DNA of 64,000 nt, taken from assembly GCA_903813345.2 (NCBI GenBank), contig CAIIXF020000003.1, positions 10,064,218 to 10,128,217 on the forward strand, in the 5' to 3' direction. The position numbers and the translations under genes are program-made. The notes beneath the pieces are model-generated. The model was not told where the DNA came from and made no database searches. It saw only the letters and a program-made list of their open reading frames with translations. This stretch comes from Owenia fusiformis (Eukaryota > Annelida > Polychaeta > Sabellida > Oweniidae). This document shows, one piece after another, positions 45,797 through 57,867 of the stretch (the stretch's first letter is position 1; every line of letters begins with the position of its first letter).

Positions 45797-47513
45797 TGAG
45801 ATTTTGTCACAATTTGTGTGCCAGAGTTTTGTGCTGTAATCCATGCTTTGTAATTCAATCATACAAGGCATTAATTAAATGAAAGCACAAGTCTGATGAC
45901 CTTCTTCAATTTAAATATTAGCTGCTTGCATGCAAATATCAGCTATCGGCTACTGGGATGATTGGAAACATTCTACTTTGGAACAGTCATAGCATTGGTA
46001 TGGCATTGGTCCTGTATTAAGACATTTGGTACGACATTGGTCTCATTAATTTGGGCATTTGGTATGGCTTTCGGACAGTATACTGTATAACATGTATTAA
46101 ATCCGGGTGCTTTATTTTCCGAATTGGATTAAAATTGTTATTGCCGAATAAAAGTTTGCCGACACCCCTAAATGTAAAGCCAAATAAATAAATATTGCTA
46201 CGCTGACACCCCTAGTATAATTTTGATTTACAACTGAATTTTAATCACCTTCATTTGACTGAATTTGATTTGACGTTTATTATTAACTTTTTATTGTAAT
46301 TTTAAGCTGGGGAATAAAGATTCAATTTTATCGTATTTTATTTATGATTTTATTAAAGTATAGTAAGTTGATACTCGTTAGAAAATTACCCTATTATAGT
46401 AAGTTGACACACGTTAGACAAGTACCATATTATCGCCCACTAAGATCGATCTTCAATTACTTAATTATATTTCCGAATTTTATTTTGCCGTTTCTGTTTT
46501 ACATTCGGCAATCGGCAACTTTAGATCCACGGCAATATTTCATGTTAGGTATCGCACATACACTGGCTTCGTGTATCCAAAAATCGGTGAATTCATATGA
46601 TCCTGGGATTAATCTCAGGATAAATCTCAATCCGCCTCTTGAGGTACATGTACAATGTAGATTACTTTCTGGATAAATTTTATCCGAATTCCATTGCAAA
46701 TCGGATAAATATTGAGATTTCCCCCTCATAATCCTCGGATCATACAATTCACCAAATATTAAATTTATCGGATTAGATCCAAGATTTAACCCATAAGATC
46801 AAATTTATCCAGATTAGATTTGGGATCGTACGAATTCACGGACCCTGAGAGCTTTCAAATTCGACAGACAAATTTGATGCAGACACTGGACTGGACCCCA
46901 GTACCCAGGATTCAGACCTGAGGCCCAGGAATACGTTAAAAATGTTTAAAAGGTCCCCTAGTGTACTGAGTTGGTAATGCATGGTATACATGTATATATA
47001 TCTTTTACTATATTACTTACATTGAATAAGAATAATACTGATTTTTTATAATGATGTATACCCGGGCCTTAGATTCAGACCAATCAAACCGTCTTAATAA
47101 ACTAGGCTAGACTTACCTCCTTCTAAGGTCTAGCACGGGGTCTACATAAGTAATTGGCTTGAGACTCGTGTAACTGTCTGTCTCTGTGACTGTCACTCTT
47201 GTGGAGACGTCAACGTCTCAAAGTCAAAGTAAAAAACTTCAGAAAATTTCTGGGAAATGATCGAAAACCCATTCGTTAGACTATTGTTCTTGATTTTGGC
47301 CTTTACTGACAAATCAATTTATATGTATAATTTCAGATGACTTGATTTATATATCTATGTGTATTGTGATACGAGTTTAGTAATACAATGAATATTACTC
47401 AGATTTCTTCCCGAATTTTTTTTCAAACAGAACGTCGAAAGTGCAGAACTAAAAGGAGTCGAACCAAACTGCAGTTTTCACTAAAACGTGCAGACACAAC
47501 AAAACATTACATT
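45797..47513. other. intergenic with a hairpin at about 46578-46760
   Basis: TCGGTGAATTCATATGATCC pairs with GGATCATACAATTCACC, with further internal pairing (ATAAATCTCAAT / ATTGAGATTT). On the minus strand near 47110-47170 an open stretch ends in a strong donor (AGGAG|GTAAGT) and could be a 5' exon of a leftward gene, but it has no ATG. Otherwise nothing is recognised. Confidence 0.4.
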
Positions 47514-49545
47514 ACATGGCATTACATGGCGAGGATGGTACGAGGCCCCTCCTGGTTTAAATCTGTTCTTATGCATATTTATGATTGAAAATGAGCAAAT
47601 ATTATAATTCTATGCACTGTTGGTCAATGTGTTACGGTTTTAGTAGCCCTTGCAGATATATTCCCTGAATTATTGTCACCTTTATATTTAACATGGCGGG
47701 GATGGTACGAGGCCCCTCCTGGTTTTAATCAATTCTTATACATTTTCATGATTCAAAATGAGCAAATATTATATTCATATGCACAGTTGGTCAATGTGTT
47801 ACCATTTTGGTAGCCCTTGCAGATATATTCCCTAAATTATTGTCACCTTTATATTTAACATGGCGAGGATGGCACGAGGCCCCTCCTGGTTTTAATCCAT
47901 TCTTGTGCATTTTTATGATTCAAAATGAGCAAATATTATATTCATATGCACAGTTGGTCAATGTGTTACCATTTTGGTAGCCCTTGCAGATATATTCCCT
48001 AAATTATTGTCACCTTTATATTTAACATGGCGAGGATGGCACGAGGCCCCTCCTGGTTTTAATCCATTCTTGTGCATTTTTATGATTCAAAATGAGCAAA
48101 TATTATATTCATATGCACAGTTGGTCAATGTGTTACCATTTTGGTAGCCCTTGCAGATATATTCCCTAAATTATTGTCACCTTTATATTTAACATGGCGA
48201 GGATGGCACGAGGCCCCTCCTGGTTTTAATCAATTCTTATGCATTTTTATGATTCAAAATGAGCAAATATTATATTCATATGCACAGTTTGTCAATGTGT
48301 TACCATTTTGGTAGCCCTTGCATATATATTCCCTAAATTATTGTCACCTTTATATTTAATATGGCGGGGATGGTACGAGGCCCCTCCTCCTTTAAATCAA
48401 TTCTTATGCATATTTATGATGAAAAATGAGCAAATATTATGTTTATATGAGCTATTGGTCTATGTGTTACTATTTTGGTAACCCTTGCAGATATATTCCC
48501 TAAATTATTGTCACCTTTATATTTAACATGGCTAGGATGGTACAAGGCCCCTCCTGCTTTTAATCAATTCTTATACATTTTCATGATTCAAAATGAGCAA
48601 ATATTATGTTTATATGCACTGTTGGTCAATGTGTTACGGTTTTGGTAGCCCTTGCAGATATATTCCCTGAATTATTGTCACCTTTATATTTAACATGGCG
48701 GGGATGGTACGAGGCCCCTCCTGGTTTAAATCAATTCTTATGCATATTTATGATGAAAAATGAGCAAATATTATGTTCATATGCACAGTTGGTCAATGTG
48801 TTACCATTTTGGTAGCCCTTGCATATATATTCCCTAAATTATTGTCACCTTTATATTTAACATGGCGAGGATGGCACGAGGCCCCTCCTGGTTTTAATCA
48901 ATTCTTATACATTTTCATGATTCAAAATGAGCAAATATTATGTTTATATGCACTGTTGGTCAATGTGTTACGGTTTTGGTAGCCCTTGCAGATATATTCC
49001 CTGAATTATTGTCACCTTTATATTTAACATGGCGGGGATGGTACGAGGCCCCTCCTGGTTTAAATCAATTCTTATGCATATTTATGATGAAAAATGAGCA
49101 AATATTATGTTCATATGCACAGTTGGTCAATGTGTTACCATTTTGGTAGCCCTTGCATATATATTCCCTAAATTATTGTCACCTTTATATTTAATATGGC
49201 GGGGATGGTACGAGGCCCCTCCTCCTTTAAATCAATTCTTATGCATATTTATGATGAAAAATGAGCAAATATTATGTTTATATGAGCTATTGGTCTATGT
49301 GTTACTATTTTGGTAGCCCTTGCAGATATATTCCCTGAATTATTGTCACCTTTATATTTAACATGGCGAGGATGGTACGAGGCCCCTCCTGGTTTTAATC
49401 AATTCTTATGCATTTTCATGATTCAAAATGAGCAAATATTATGTTTATATGTACTGTTGGTCAATGTGTTACGGTTTTGGTAGCCCTTGCAGATATATTC
49501 CCTAAATTATTGTCACCTTTATATTTAACATGTACATGGCGACGA
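47514..49545 (+). repeat. 167-bp satellite, left array, about 12 copies
   Basis: The unit contains ATGGCGAGGATGGCACGAGG, CAAAATGAGCAAATATTA and TTGCAGATATATTCCCTAAA. Period 167 bp is seen from identical landmarks at 48606, 48773, 48940 and 49107. The array decays at its right end (49530-49750). It is inverted relative to 52618-57297. 69-residue frames recur in each unit but 167 is not a multiple of three. Confidence 0.92.
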
Positions 49546-50149
49546 TGATACTGGGCCTTTCTCGGTTTTAATCAATCCATATGCGTATTTATGAATAAAA
49601 ATGAACATAGTTTATGTTTATTTGCACGATTTTGGCAGCCCTTGCAGATATATTCCCTTAATTATTGTCACTTTATATTTCCCTTACTTTACTAGTTGGG
49701 GATGGTACTATGCTGTATGCCCCTCTTGGTTTAATTTGATTCGGATGCATATTGATGAACAACATTGAATATATATTATATTCATATGGATTTATTTCCG
49801 CATTTGTCCTCTATCAGTCTACTGACTCTACTCTTACAATATATCTTGAGATATATCTTTTAAAAACACCAAGGGTGTATAACCAGTACGCCTGTATGAT
49901 CAGCATGCTCTTAACTCTAGTCTATAACACATTAAAATGTTTTGAGTGCTAAACATTCCATCTTGTGCACCCGAGTTCAATGATGAGAGTCTGTCATTAA
50001 AATATAAAAAGAAAACATATTCCCATAAACTGTCTCTTCACAGTTTGGCCAGAAATGTTGGTCATCATATACAAAATGGCTATGCTGTGCAAGCACGTTA
50101 AATCGTAGTGACTATATATGAGTATAAGGCCAAACTTTGAAATATGTGT
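49546..50149. other. degenerate satellite edge and intergenic sequence
   Basis: The first 200 bp still match the 167-bp unit weakly (AGCCCTTGCAGATATATTCC, then GGGGATGGTACTATG). The remainder is AT-rich without features. Confidence 0.5.
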
Positions 50150-52371
50150 TTAATCGTGTTGCCATTGATTTAACTCTAATGTAAGATTCACACAACTGTC
50201 TAGTCCTTTTCCATTTTTTAAGATATTTATTTCAGTCTGACAGCACAGGCTATATGCCTCCTCGTATGTCACGTTTTTAGTTTTGTGAACCAAAAATGTC
50301 AATAAATCCCTCTGAACGACGTCCAAAAGATAAGAAGTCAGTCTGAAAATACAGCGGAAACTGAAATATAATATAAAATTGTTTTTTTAATTTTACGATA
50401 ATATATTCATTAATGTTATCGTTTTAAAAAAGTAATATACTTAACAATATATAATCCCTAAAGCTTATACCTTTGCTGACGTGATATTACCTCTTAAATT
50501 ATTATCTCCATATAAATAATCACTTATTTTACCTCCACGGGTGCCTTTTTATGAATTTGTTGATCTTTGACTCAGCACTGAAATCTTTGAAGTATCTACG
50601 TCTTTTGATTGGATATACACTGAAATGAAAGTTGAATAAAAACAAATCATAAGCATGTATAAATGATATTGTTGCACAATCGGAATTATACCCAATGTTT
50701 TAATTATTTTAGTTGCCTTGCTTCAATTCTGTTTAATATAGACTGAGACAAAGACACTGTTATTTTATGTTGCGATATGTTGTTGACTCACATAGTTTTA
50801 TTATGTCACCACCAGAAGTGTTTATGTATTTATTTACAGTCTCCAATTCTTTGTGAATTTTGCTGTGCGTTTGGCGGTTGGTGTTGTTTGTTATGCGCTT
50901 GGATGGTGTTCGGCGTCTGTATGAGATAACAACTGGTAAAACTTTGTCTTGGTTGTATTTTTTGTACCATTGGGAGATATGTTGTCTTGTTCATTGATGT
51001 GTTCATTTATATTGTTCTTATGTTGTTTTGAAGTGTGCTTTTCCTTTTGGTGTTATTGTATTGTATTGTATTTCATTGTATTGTATTGTATTGTATTGTA
51101 TTGTAAGATAAGGAAAGCTTTGGAGGAGGCAAGATTAGTCAAGGCCACACATGCCACATGAATGGCCAAGCAGGGGGCGTGGCTCAACTTGGAGGCAGTG
51201 GAGGGTAGAAGGCTAACTGTGAAATATCTGTTACAGACATCTCTAGCCTTTCTCCTTAAACACGGGGGAAAAGAAACGATGATACCATGAGCACATGCTT
51301 TGAGGATCCGCGTTGTTTGAACCTACCGCCGAGCTCACTTATACATCAAGACCCATTACACAGTCATGATACCGCCGAGCAAGCTCATTGCATCATCTGG
51401 TCTGCTTTACCCCCGAGTTAAATCTCTTAGTGACACACTTCCCACACCATGTACTCTTTCATTGTGGGGTATGATCGATGACCATACATGTATGTGTACG
51501 CTTTGCAAGGATCAACCAGCTTCTCTAAAGCATATCATGGGCTCTTGTAATGTGGCACTAGGAGAACATCGCTATCCTTGGATGCATGACCACGTTTTAA
51601 CGGAAATAGTCAGACAAATATACTTCATTATTGCTTGCAAGTCTAGCCCATAAACAAAGGATCCCGCACAATGGACATTTTTCCTTATAGAAGGTCAGAG
51701 TAAACGACCCCAACAACAGAAGCCAACCAATATACCAGGAACCCTTCAGCACGGGGGTAAAGCCACGATGATACCATGAGTACATGCTTTGATGATCCGC
51801 GTTATTTGAACCTACCGCCGAGCTCACTTAAACATCAAGACCCGTTACACAGTCATGATACCACCGAGCAAGCTCATTGCATCATCGGGTCTGCTTTACC
51901 CGTGCTTCAGACTGCAACTGACTGGAAAATCGTAGTTGATTTGGGCAAGAAGTTAATATTGCCCCAAGAGATAGCTATCACCAAATTAAGACCAGACATT
52001 GTCATTACATCAGACAACAAGAGGTGTGTTATCTTAGTAGAACTAACTGTTCCATGGTAGCAAAGAATGGAGGTTTCCCACGAGATAAAACAATCAAAGT
52101 ACCAGTATATTTTCCCAGAGGCAACGCAGAATGGTTGGAAAGCCCACATCTAATTGAGTTCCATTGAATTAATAGAGTAGTTTCCATAGAGCTTTGAAAT
52201 CCCACTTATTCCCTTTGTTCATGTGATCATTCCACAAATAACTTGAATGTTGGAACGATTTACTTAAAAAACAAAGGTTAATATTGATATGTGTAAAATA
52301 CTGGCTAACCTTCTATCTTCATGGACATCCATCCACTCATCTATGATCTCTTTCAATATATCGTCATCTAT
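50150..52371 (-). CDS. 3' end of an unrecognised gene, three exons
   Basis: Exons 52310-52371, 50533-50619 and 50150-50342 join with matching phases (AG|T, AG|A) and end at TAA (50150). They give 113 residues containing DDDILKEIIDEWMDVHEDR, VYPIKRRRYFKDFSAESKIN, SYLLDVVQRDLLTFLVHKT and KNVTYEEAYSLCCQTEINIL. All three acceptors are good (TTTCAG). Donors are GTTAGC and GTAAAA. I do not recognise the family. The product is charged and helical, with no membrane segment, and the C-terminus has three cysteines. The 5' end is not found: it may be a short exon near 52400-52550, sharing a promoter with the opposite-strand exon at 52551, or may lie beyond the satellite. Confidence 0.5.
51056..51105 (+). 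repeat. (ATTGT)n microsatellite
   Basis: About nine pentanucleotide units TGTAT/ATTGT with one TTTCA interruption. Confidence 0.85.
51241..52155 (+). pseudogene. decayed LINE C-terminus (CCHC plus restriction-like endonuclease)
   Basis: One frame carries CTLCKDQPASLKHIMGSC, the Cys-Cys-His-Cys segment usual after the reverse transcriptase of R2/NeSL-type elements. Further on, another gives DWKIVVDLGKKLILP, KLRPDIVITSDNKRCVILVE and LTVPW, then after a stop a continuation QRMEVSHEIKQSKYQY. The PD...E-x-T pattern is that of the restriction-like endonuclease of this LINE group. It is broken by stops and by an internal direct duplication: 51296-51412 matches 51776-51903. It overlaps, on the other strand, an intron of the gene at 50150-52371. 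Confidence 0.65.
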
Positions 52372-52550
52372 CTGAAATAAAGGTTCATGTATCATAAAAT
52401 TGTCACACAATAAAAGTTACAATTCTGTTTCCATAATATTATTCTTAGATAAAATTTATTTCAGAATGATATCACGGTGTATAACCCAAACGCTCCTACA
52501 TGCACGACGGAGCGTTACATTTACGCGGAAACGCTCCGGAGCGAAATAAA
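52372..52550. promoter_or_regulatory. putative bidirectional promoter with GGAGCG motifs
   Basis: The interval upstream of the plus-strand ATG at 52551 has a local GC rise with CGCTCC (52491), GGAGCG (52509) and the 12-bp palindrome CGCTCCGGAGCG (52532-52543). The opposite-strand gene has its first visible exon 180 bp away. The promoter role is inferred from position and motif clustering. Confidence 0.4.
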
Positions 52551-52580
52551 ATGGCGGCTAATGAAGATTCTACTATGACC
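52551..52580 (+). CDS. POMGNT2: probable POMGNT2 first coding exon
   Basis: ATG begins MAANEDSTMT, 30 nt, ending ACC|GTAAGT, a strong donor. Joined in phase 0 to the acceptor at 57867 it reads through TK-MSIERVPK into POMGNT2 without a stop. If true, the 4.7-kb satellite array is intron 1. The alternative is a 5'UTR exon or another gene, with translation starting at 57874. Confidence 0.45.
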
Positions 52581-52617
52581 GTAAGTATTGTTTCTCTCGT
52601 TTCTCTTACATATCATA

Positions 52618-55600
52618 TGTTAAATATAAAGGTGACAATAATTTAGGGAATATATCTGCAAGGGCTACAAAAATGGTAACACATTGACCAACAGTGCATA
52701 TAAACATAATATTGGCTCATTTTGAACCATAATAATGCATAAGAAATGATTAAAACCAGGAGGGGCCTCGTACCATCCTCGCCATGTTAAATATAAAGGT
52801 GACAATAATTTAGGGAATATATCTGCAAGGGCTACCAAAATGGTAACACATTGACCAGCAGTGCATATAAACATAATATTGGCTCATTTGAATAATAAAA
52901 ATGCATAAGAATTGATTAAAACAAGGAGGGGCCTCGTACCATCCTCGTCATGTTAAATATAAAGGTGATAATGATTTAAGGAATATATATGCAAGGGCTA
53001 CCGAAATCGTAACACATAGACCAACAGTGTATACAAACATAATATTTGCTCATTTTTAATCACAAATATGCGTAAGAATCGATTTAAACCAGGAGAGGCC
53101 TCGTACCATCCTCGCCATGTTAAATATAAAGGTGACAATAATTTAGGGAATATATCTGCAAGGGCTACCAAAATGGTAACACATTGACCAACAGTGCATA
53201 TAAACATAATATTTGCTCATTTTGAATCATAAAAATGCATAAGAATTGATTAAAACCAGGAGGGGCCTCGTGCCATCCTCGCCATGTTAAATATAAAGGT
53301 GACAATAATTTAGGGAATATATCTGCAAGGGCTACCAAAATGGTAACACATTGACCAACTGTGCATATGAATATAATATTTGCTCATTTTGAATCATAAA
53401 AATGCACAAGAATGGATTAAAACCAGGAGGGGCCTCGTGCCATCCTCGCCATGTTAAATATAAAGGTGACAATAATTTAGGGAATATATCTGCAAGGGCT
53501 ACCAAAACCGTAACACATTGACCAACAGTGCATATAAACATAATATTTGCTCATTTTGAATCATGAAAATGTATAAGAATTGATTAAAACCAGGAGGGGC
53601 CTCGTACCATCCTCGCCATGTTAAATATAAAGGTGACAATAATTTAGGGAATATATCTGCAAGGGCTACCAAAATAGTAACACATAGACCAATAGCTCAT
53701 ATAAACATAATATTTGCTCATTTTTCATCATAAATATGCATAAGAATTGATTTAAAGGAGGAGGGGCCTCGTACCATCCCCGCCATATTAAATATAAAGG
53801 TGACAATAAGTTAGGGAATATATATGCAAGGGCTACCAAAATGGTAACACATTTACAAACTGTGCATATGAATATAATATTTGCTCATTTTGAATCATAA
53901 AAATGCATAAGAATTGATTAAAACCAGGAGGGGCCTCGTGCCATCCTCGCCATGTTAAATATAAAGGTGACAATAATTTAGGGAATATATCTGCAAGGGC
54001 TACCAAAATGGTAACACATTGACCAACTGTGCATATGAATATAATATTTGCTCATTTTGAATCATAAAAATGCACAAGAATGGATTAAAACCAGGAGGGG
54101 CCTCGTGCCATCCTCGCCATGTTAAATATAAAGGTGACAATAATTTAGGGAATATATCTGCAAGGGCTACCAAAATGGTAACACATTGACCAACTGTGCA
54201 TATGAATATAATATTTGCTCATTTTGAATCATAAAAATGCACAAGAATGGATTAAAACCAGGAGGGGCCTCGTGCCATCCTCGCCATGTTAAATATAAAG
54301 GTGACAATAATTTAGGGAATATATCTGCAAGGGCTACCAAAATGGTAACACATTGACCAACTGTGCATATGAATATAATATTTGCTCATTTTGAATCATG
54401 AAAATGTATAAGAATTGATTAAAACCAGGAGGGGCCTCGTACCATCCCCGCCATGTTAAATATAAAGGTGACAATAATTCAGGGAATATATCTGCAAGGG
54501 CTACCAAAACCGTAACACATTGACCAACAGTGCATATAAACATAATATTTGCTCATTTTGAATCATGAAAATGTATAAGAATTGATTAAAACCAGGAGGG
54601 GCCTCGTACCATCCTCGCCATGTTAAATATAAAGGTGACAATAATTTAGGGAATATATCTGCAAGGGCTACCAAAATAGTAACACATAGACCAATAGCTC
54701 ATATAAACATAATATTTGCTCATTTTTCATCATAAATATGCATAAGAATTGATTTAAAGGAGGAGGGGCCTCGTACCATCCCCGCCATATTAAATATAAA
54801 GGTGACAATAATTTAGGGAATATATATGCAAGGGCTACCAAAATGGTAACACATTGACAAACTGTGCATATGAATATAATATTTGCTCATTTTGAATCAT
54901 AAAAATGCATAAGAATTGATTAAAACCAGGAGGGGCCTCGTGCCATCCTCGCCATGTTAAATATAAAGGTGACAATAATTTAGGGAATATATCTGCAAGG
55001 GCTACCAAAATGGTAACACATTGACCAACTGTGCATATGAATATAATATTTGCTCATTTTGAATCATAAAAATGCACAAGAATGGATTAAAACCAGGAGG
55101 GGCCTCGTGCCATCCTCGCCATGTTAAATATAAAGGTGACAATAATTTAGGGAATATATCTGCAAGGGCTACCAAAATGGTAACACATTGACCAACTGTG
55201 CATATGAATATAATATTTGCTCATTTTGAATCATAAAAATGCACAAGAATGGATTAAAACCAGGAGGGGCCTCGTGCCATCCTCGCCATGTTAAATTTAA
55301 AGGTGACAATAATTTAGGGAATATATCTGCAAGGGCTACCAAAATGGTAACACATTGACCAACTGTGCATATGAATATAATATTTGCTCATTTTGAATCA
55401 TAAAAATGCACAAGAATGGATTAAAACCAGGAGGGGCCTCGTGCCATCCTCGCCATGTTAAATATAAAGGTGACAATAATTTAGGGAATATATCTGCAAG
55501 GGCTACCAAAATGGTAACACATTGACCAACTGTGCATATGAATATAATATTTGCTCATTTTGAATCATGAAAATGTATAAGAATTGATTAAAACCAGGAG

Positions 55601-57297
55601 GGGCCTCGTACCATCCCCGCCATGTTAAATATAAAGGTGACAATAATTCAGGGAATATATCTGCAAGGGCTACCAAAATGGTAACACATTGACAAACTGT
55701 GCATATGAATATAATATTTGCTCATTTTGAATCATGAAAATGTATAAGAATTGATTAAAACCAGGAGGGGCCTCGTACCATCCCCGCCATGTTAAATATA
55801 AAGGTGACAATAATTCAGGGAATATATCTGCAAGGGCTACCAAAATGGTAACACATTGACAAACTGTGCATATGAATATAATATTTGCTCATTTTGAATC
55901 ATAAAAATGCATAAGAATTGATTAAAACCAGGAGGGGCCTCGTGCCATCCTCGCCATGTTAAATATAAAGGTGACAATAATTTAGGGAATATATATGCAA
56001 GGGCTACCAAAATGGTAACACATTGACCAACTGTGCATATGAATATAATATTTGCTCATTTTGAATCATGAAAATGTATAAGAATTGATTAAAACCAGGA
56101 GGGGCCTCGTACCATCCCCGCCATGTTAAATATAAAGGTGACAATAATTCAGGGAATATATCTGCAAGGGCTACCAAAACCGTAACACATTGACCAACAG
56201 TGCATATAAACATAATATTTGCTCATTTTGAATCATGAAAATGTATAAGAATTGATTTAAAGGAGGAGGGGCCTCGTACCATCCCCGCCATATTAAATAT
56301 AAAGGTGACAATAAGTTAGGGAATATATATGCAAGGGCTACCAAAATGGTAACACATTTACAAACTGTGCATATGATTATAATATTTGCTCATTTTGAAT
56401 CATAAAAATGCATAAGAATTGATTAAAACCAGGAGGGGCCTCGTGCCATCCTCGCCATGTTAAATATAAAGGTGACAATAATTTAGGGAATATATCTGCA
56501 AGGGCTACCAAAATGGTAACACATTGACCAACTGTGCATATGAATATAATATTTGCTCATTTTGAATCATAAAAATGCACAAGAATGGATTAAAACCAGG
56601 AGGGGCCTCGTACCATCCCCGCCATGTTAAATATAAAGGTGACAATAATTCAGGGAATATATCTGCAAGGGCTACCAAAACCGTAACACATTGACCAACA
56701 GTGCATATAAACATAATATTTGCTCATTTTGAATCATGAAAATGTATAAGAATTGATTAAAACCAGGAGGGGCCTCGTACCATCCTCGCAATGTTAAATA
56801 TAAAATGACAATAATTTAGGGAATATATCTGTTAGGGCTACCAAAATGGTAACACATTGACCAACTGTGCATATGAAAATAATATTTGCTCATTTTGAAT
56901 CATGAAAATGTATAAGAATTGATTAAAACCAGGAGGGGCCTCGTACCATCCCCGCCATGTTAAATATAAAGGTGACAATAATTCAGGGAATATATCTGCA
57001 AGGGCTACCAAAACCGTAACACATTGACCAACAGTGCACATGAATATAATATTTGCTCATTTTGAATCATGAAAATGTATAAGAATTGATTAAAACCAGG
57101 AGGGGCCTCGTACCATCCCCGCCATGTTAAATATAAAGGTGACAATAATTCAGGGAATATATCTGCAAGGGCTACCAAAACCGTAACACATTGACCAACA
57201 GTGCACATGAATATAATATTTGCTCATTTTGAATCATAAAAATGCATAAGAATTGATTTAAACCAAGAGGGGCCTCGTGCCATCCTCGCCATGCTAG
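52618..57297 (-). repeat. 167-bp satellite, right array, about 28 copies
   Basis: Same unit as 47514-49545 but inverted (GGTTAAAACCAGGAGG-like, TTAAATATAAAGGTGACAAT, ATATATCTGCAAGGGCTACC). Landmarks at 54334, 56004, 56505, 56838 and 57005 fit multiples of 167. Variants recur in blocks: a GGAGGAGGGGCCTCG subtype with ATAGCTCATATAAACATAAT reappears at about 53750 and 54750, showing higher-order structure. It starts 38 bp after the donor at 52580. Confidence 0.92.
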
Positions 57298-57867
57298 ACT
57301 AAAGTGTCTGCGAGTTTTAAAAGAGTAGGTAGTAAAATCTGCAGCTTGTATAGTATGACTAAAAGGGAACGAAACGAAACAAAACTATCAGACCTATACC
57401 CATTATAGAAATAAAATGGAGTTATTTATATTATTTGAAAAAAATTGATTCAAAATAAATTTTTTCTTATATATTTGATGAGTAGTTTTATTTTTTAATA
57501 CATTCTATATCAAATGAATTCCAATAATTTCGTTCTGGTCAGTTCCCGTTCTGACTTTGACTTCCGGTGTTGAAAAATTAAAAACTAAATTACTGGTATT
57601 TTACTGGTATTCAAGCTAAGTTTTACTGGCAGAGTAGGTAATATTATGTATACGCATTTCAATTCCATATAGTAATCAAACATGATCGATTATCATTCAT
57701 AGTTTTCATACCTAATAAGTCAAAACTTGGGATTTCTTATTTTTCACCCATTATCGCCCATTAAACTTCTAAAAAGATAATATTTTGACAAGTTACTAAT
57801 TTAGAAGGTAAACATACGCCTGATTATTATAATAACTAAATCGTGTTTGCTTTTATTTGTTTTTCAG
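57298..57867. other. intron sequence upstream of the POMGNT2 main exon
   Basis: AT-rich with no repeat recognised. It ends in a good polypyrimidine tract and acceptor (TTTGTTTTTCAG) at 57867. Confidence 0.5.

Noticed and set aside
47100-47300. Minus-strand open stretch ending in AGGAG|GTAAGT
   Set aside because: No ATG and no clear acceptor, and it lies beyond the stop of the 50150 gene; kept only as a possible 5'UTR exon of a leftward transcript.
48606-57208. Many 67-69-residue frames (MFICTVGQCVTVLVALADIF...) in both satellite arrays
   Set aside because: They arise once per 167-bp unit. The period is not a multiple of three, so adjacent copies shift frame, and no longer frame is kept.
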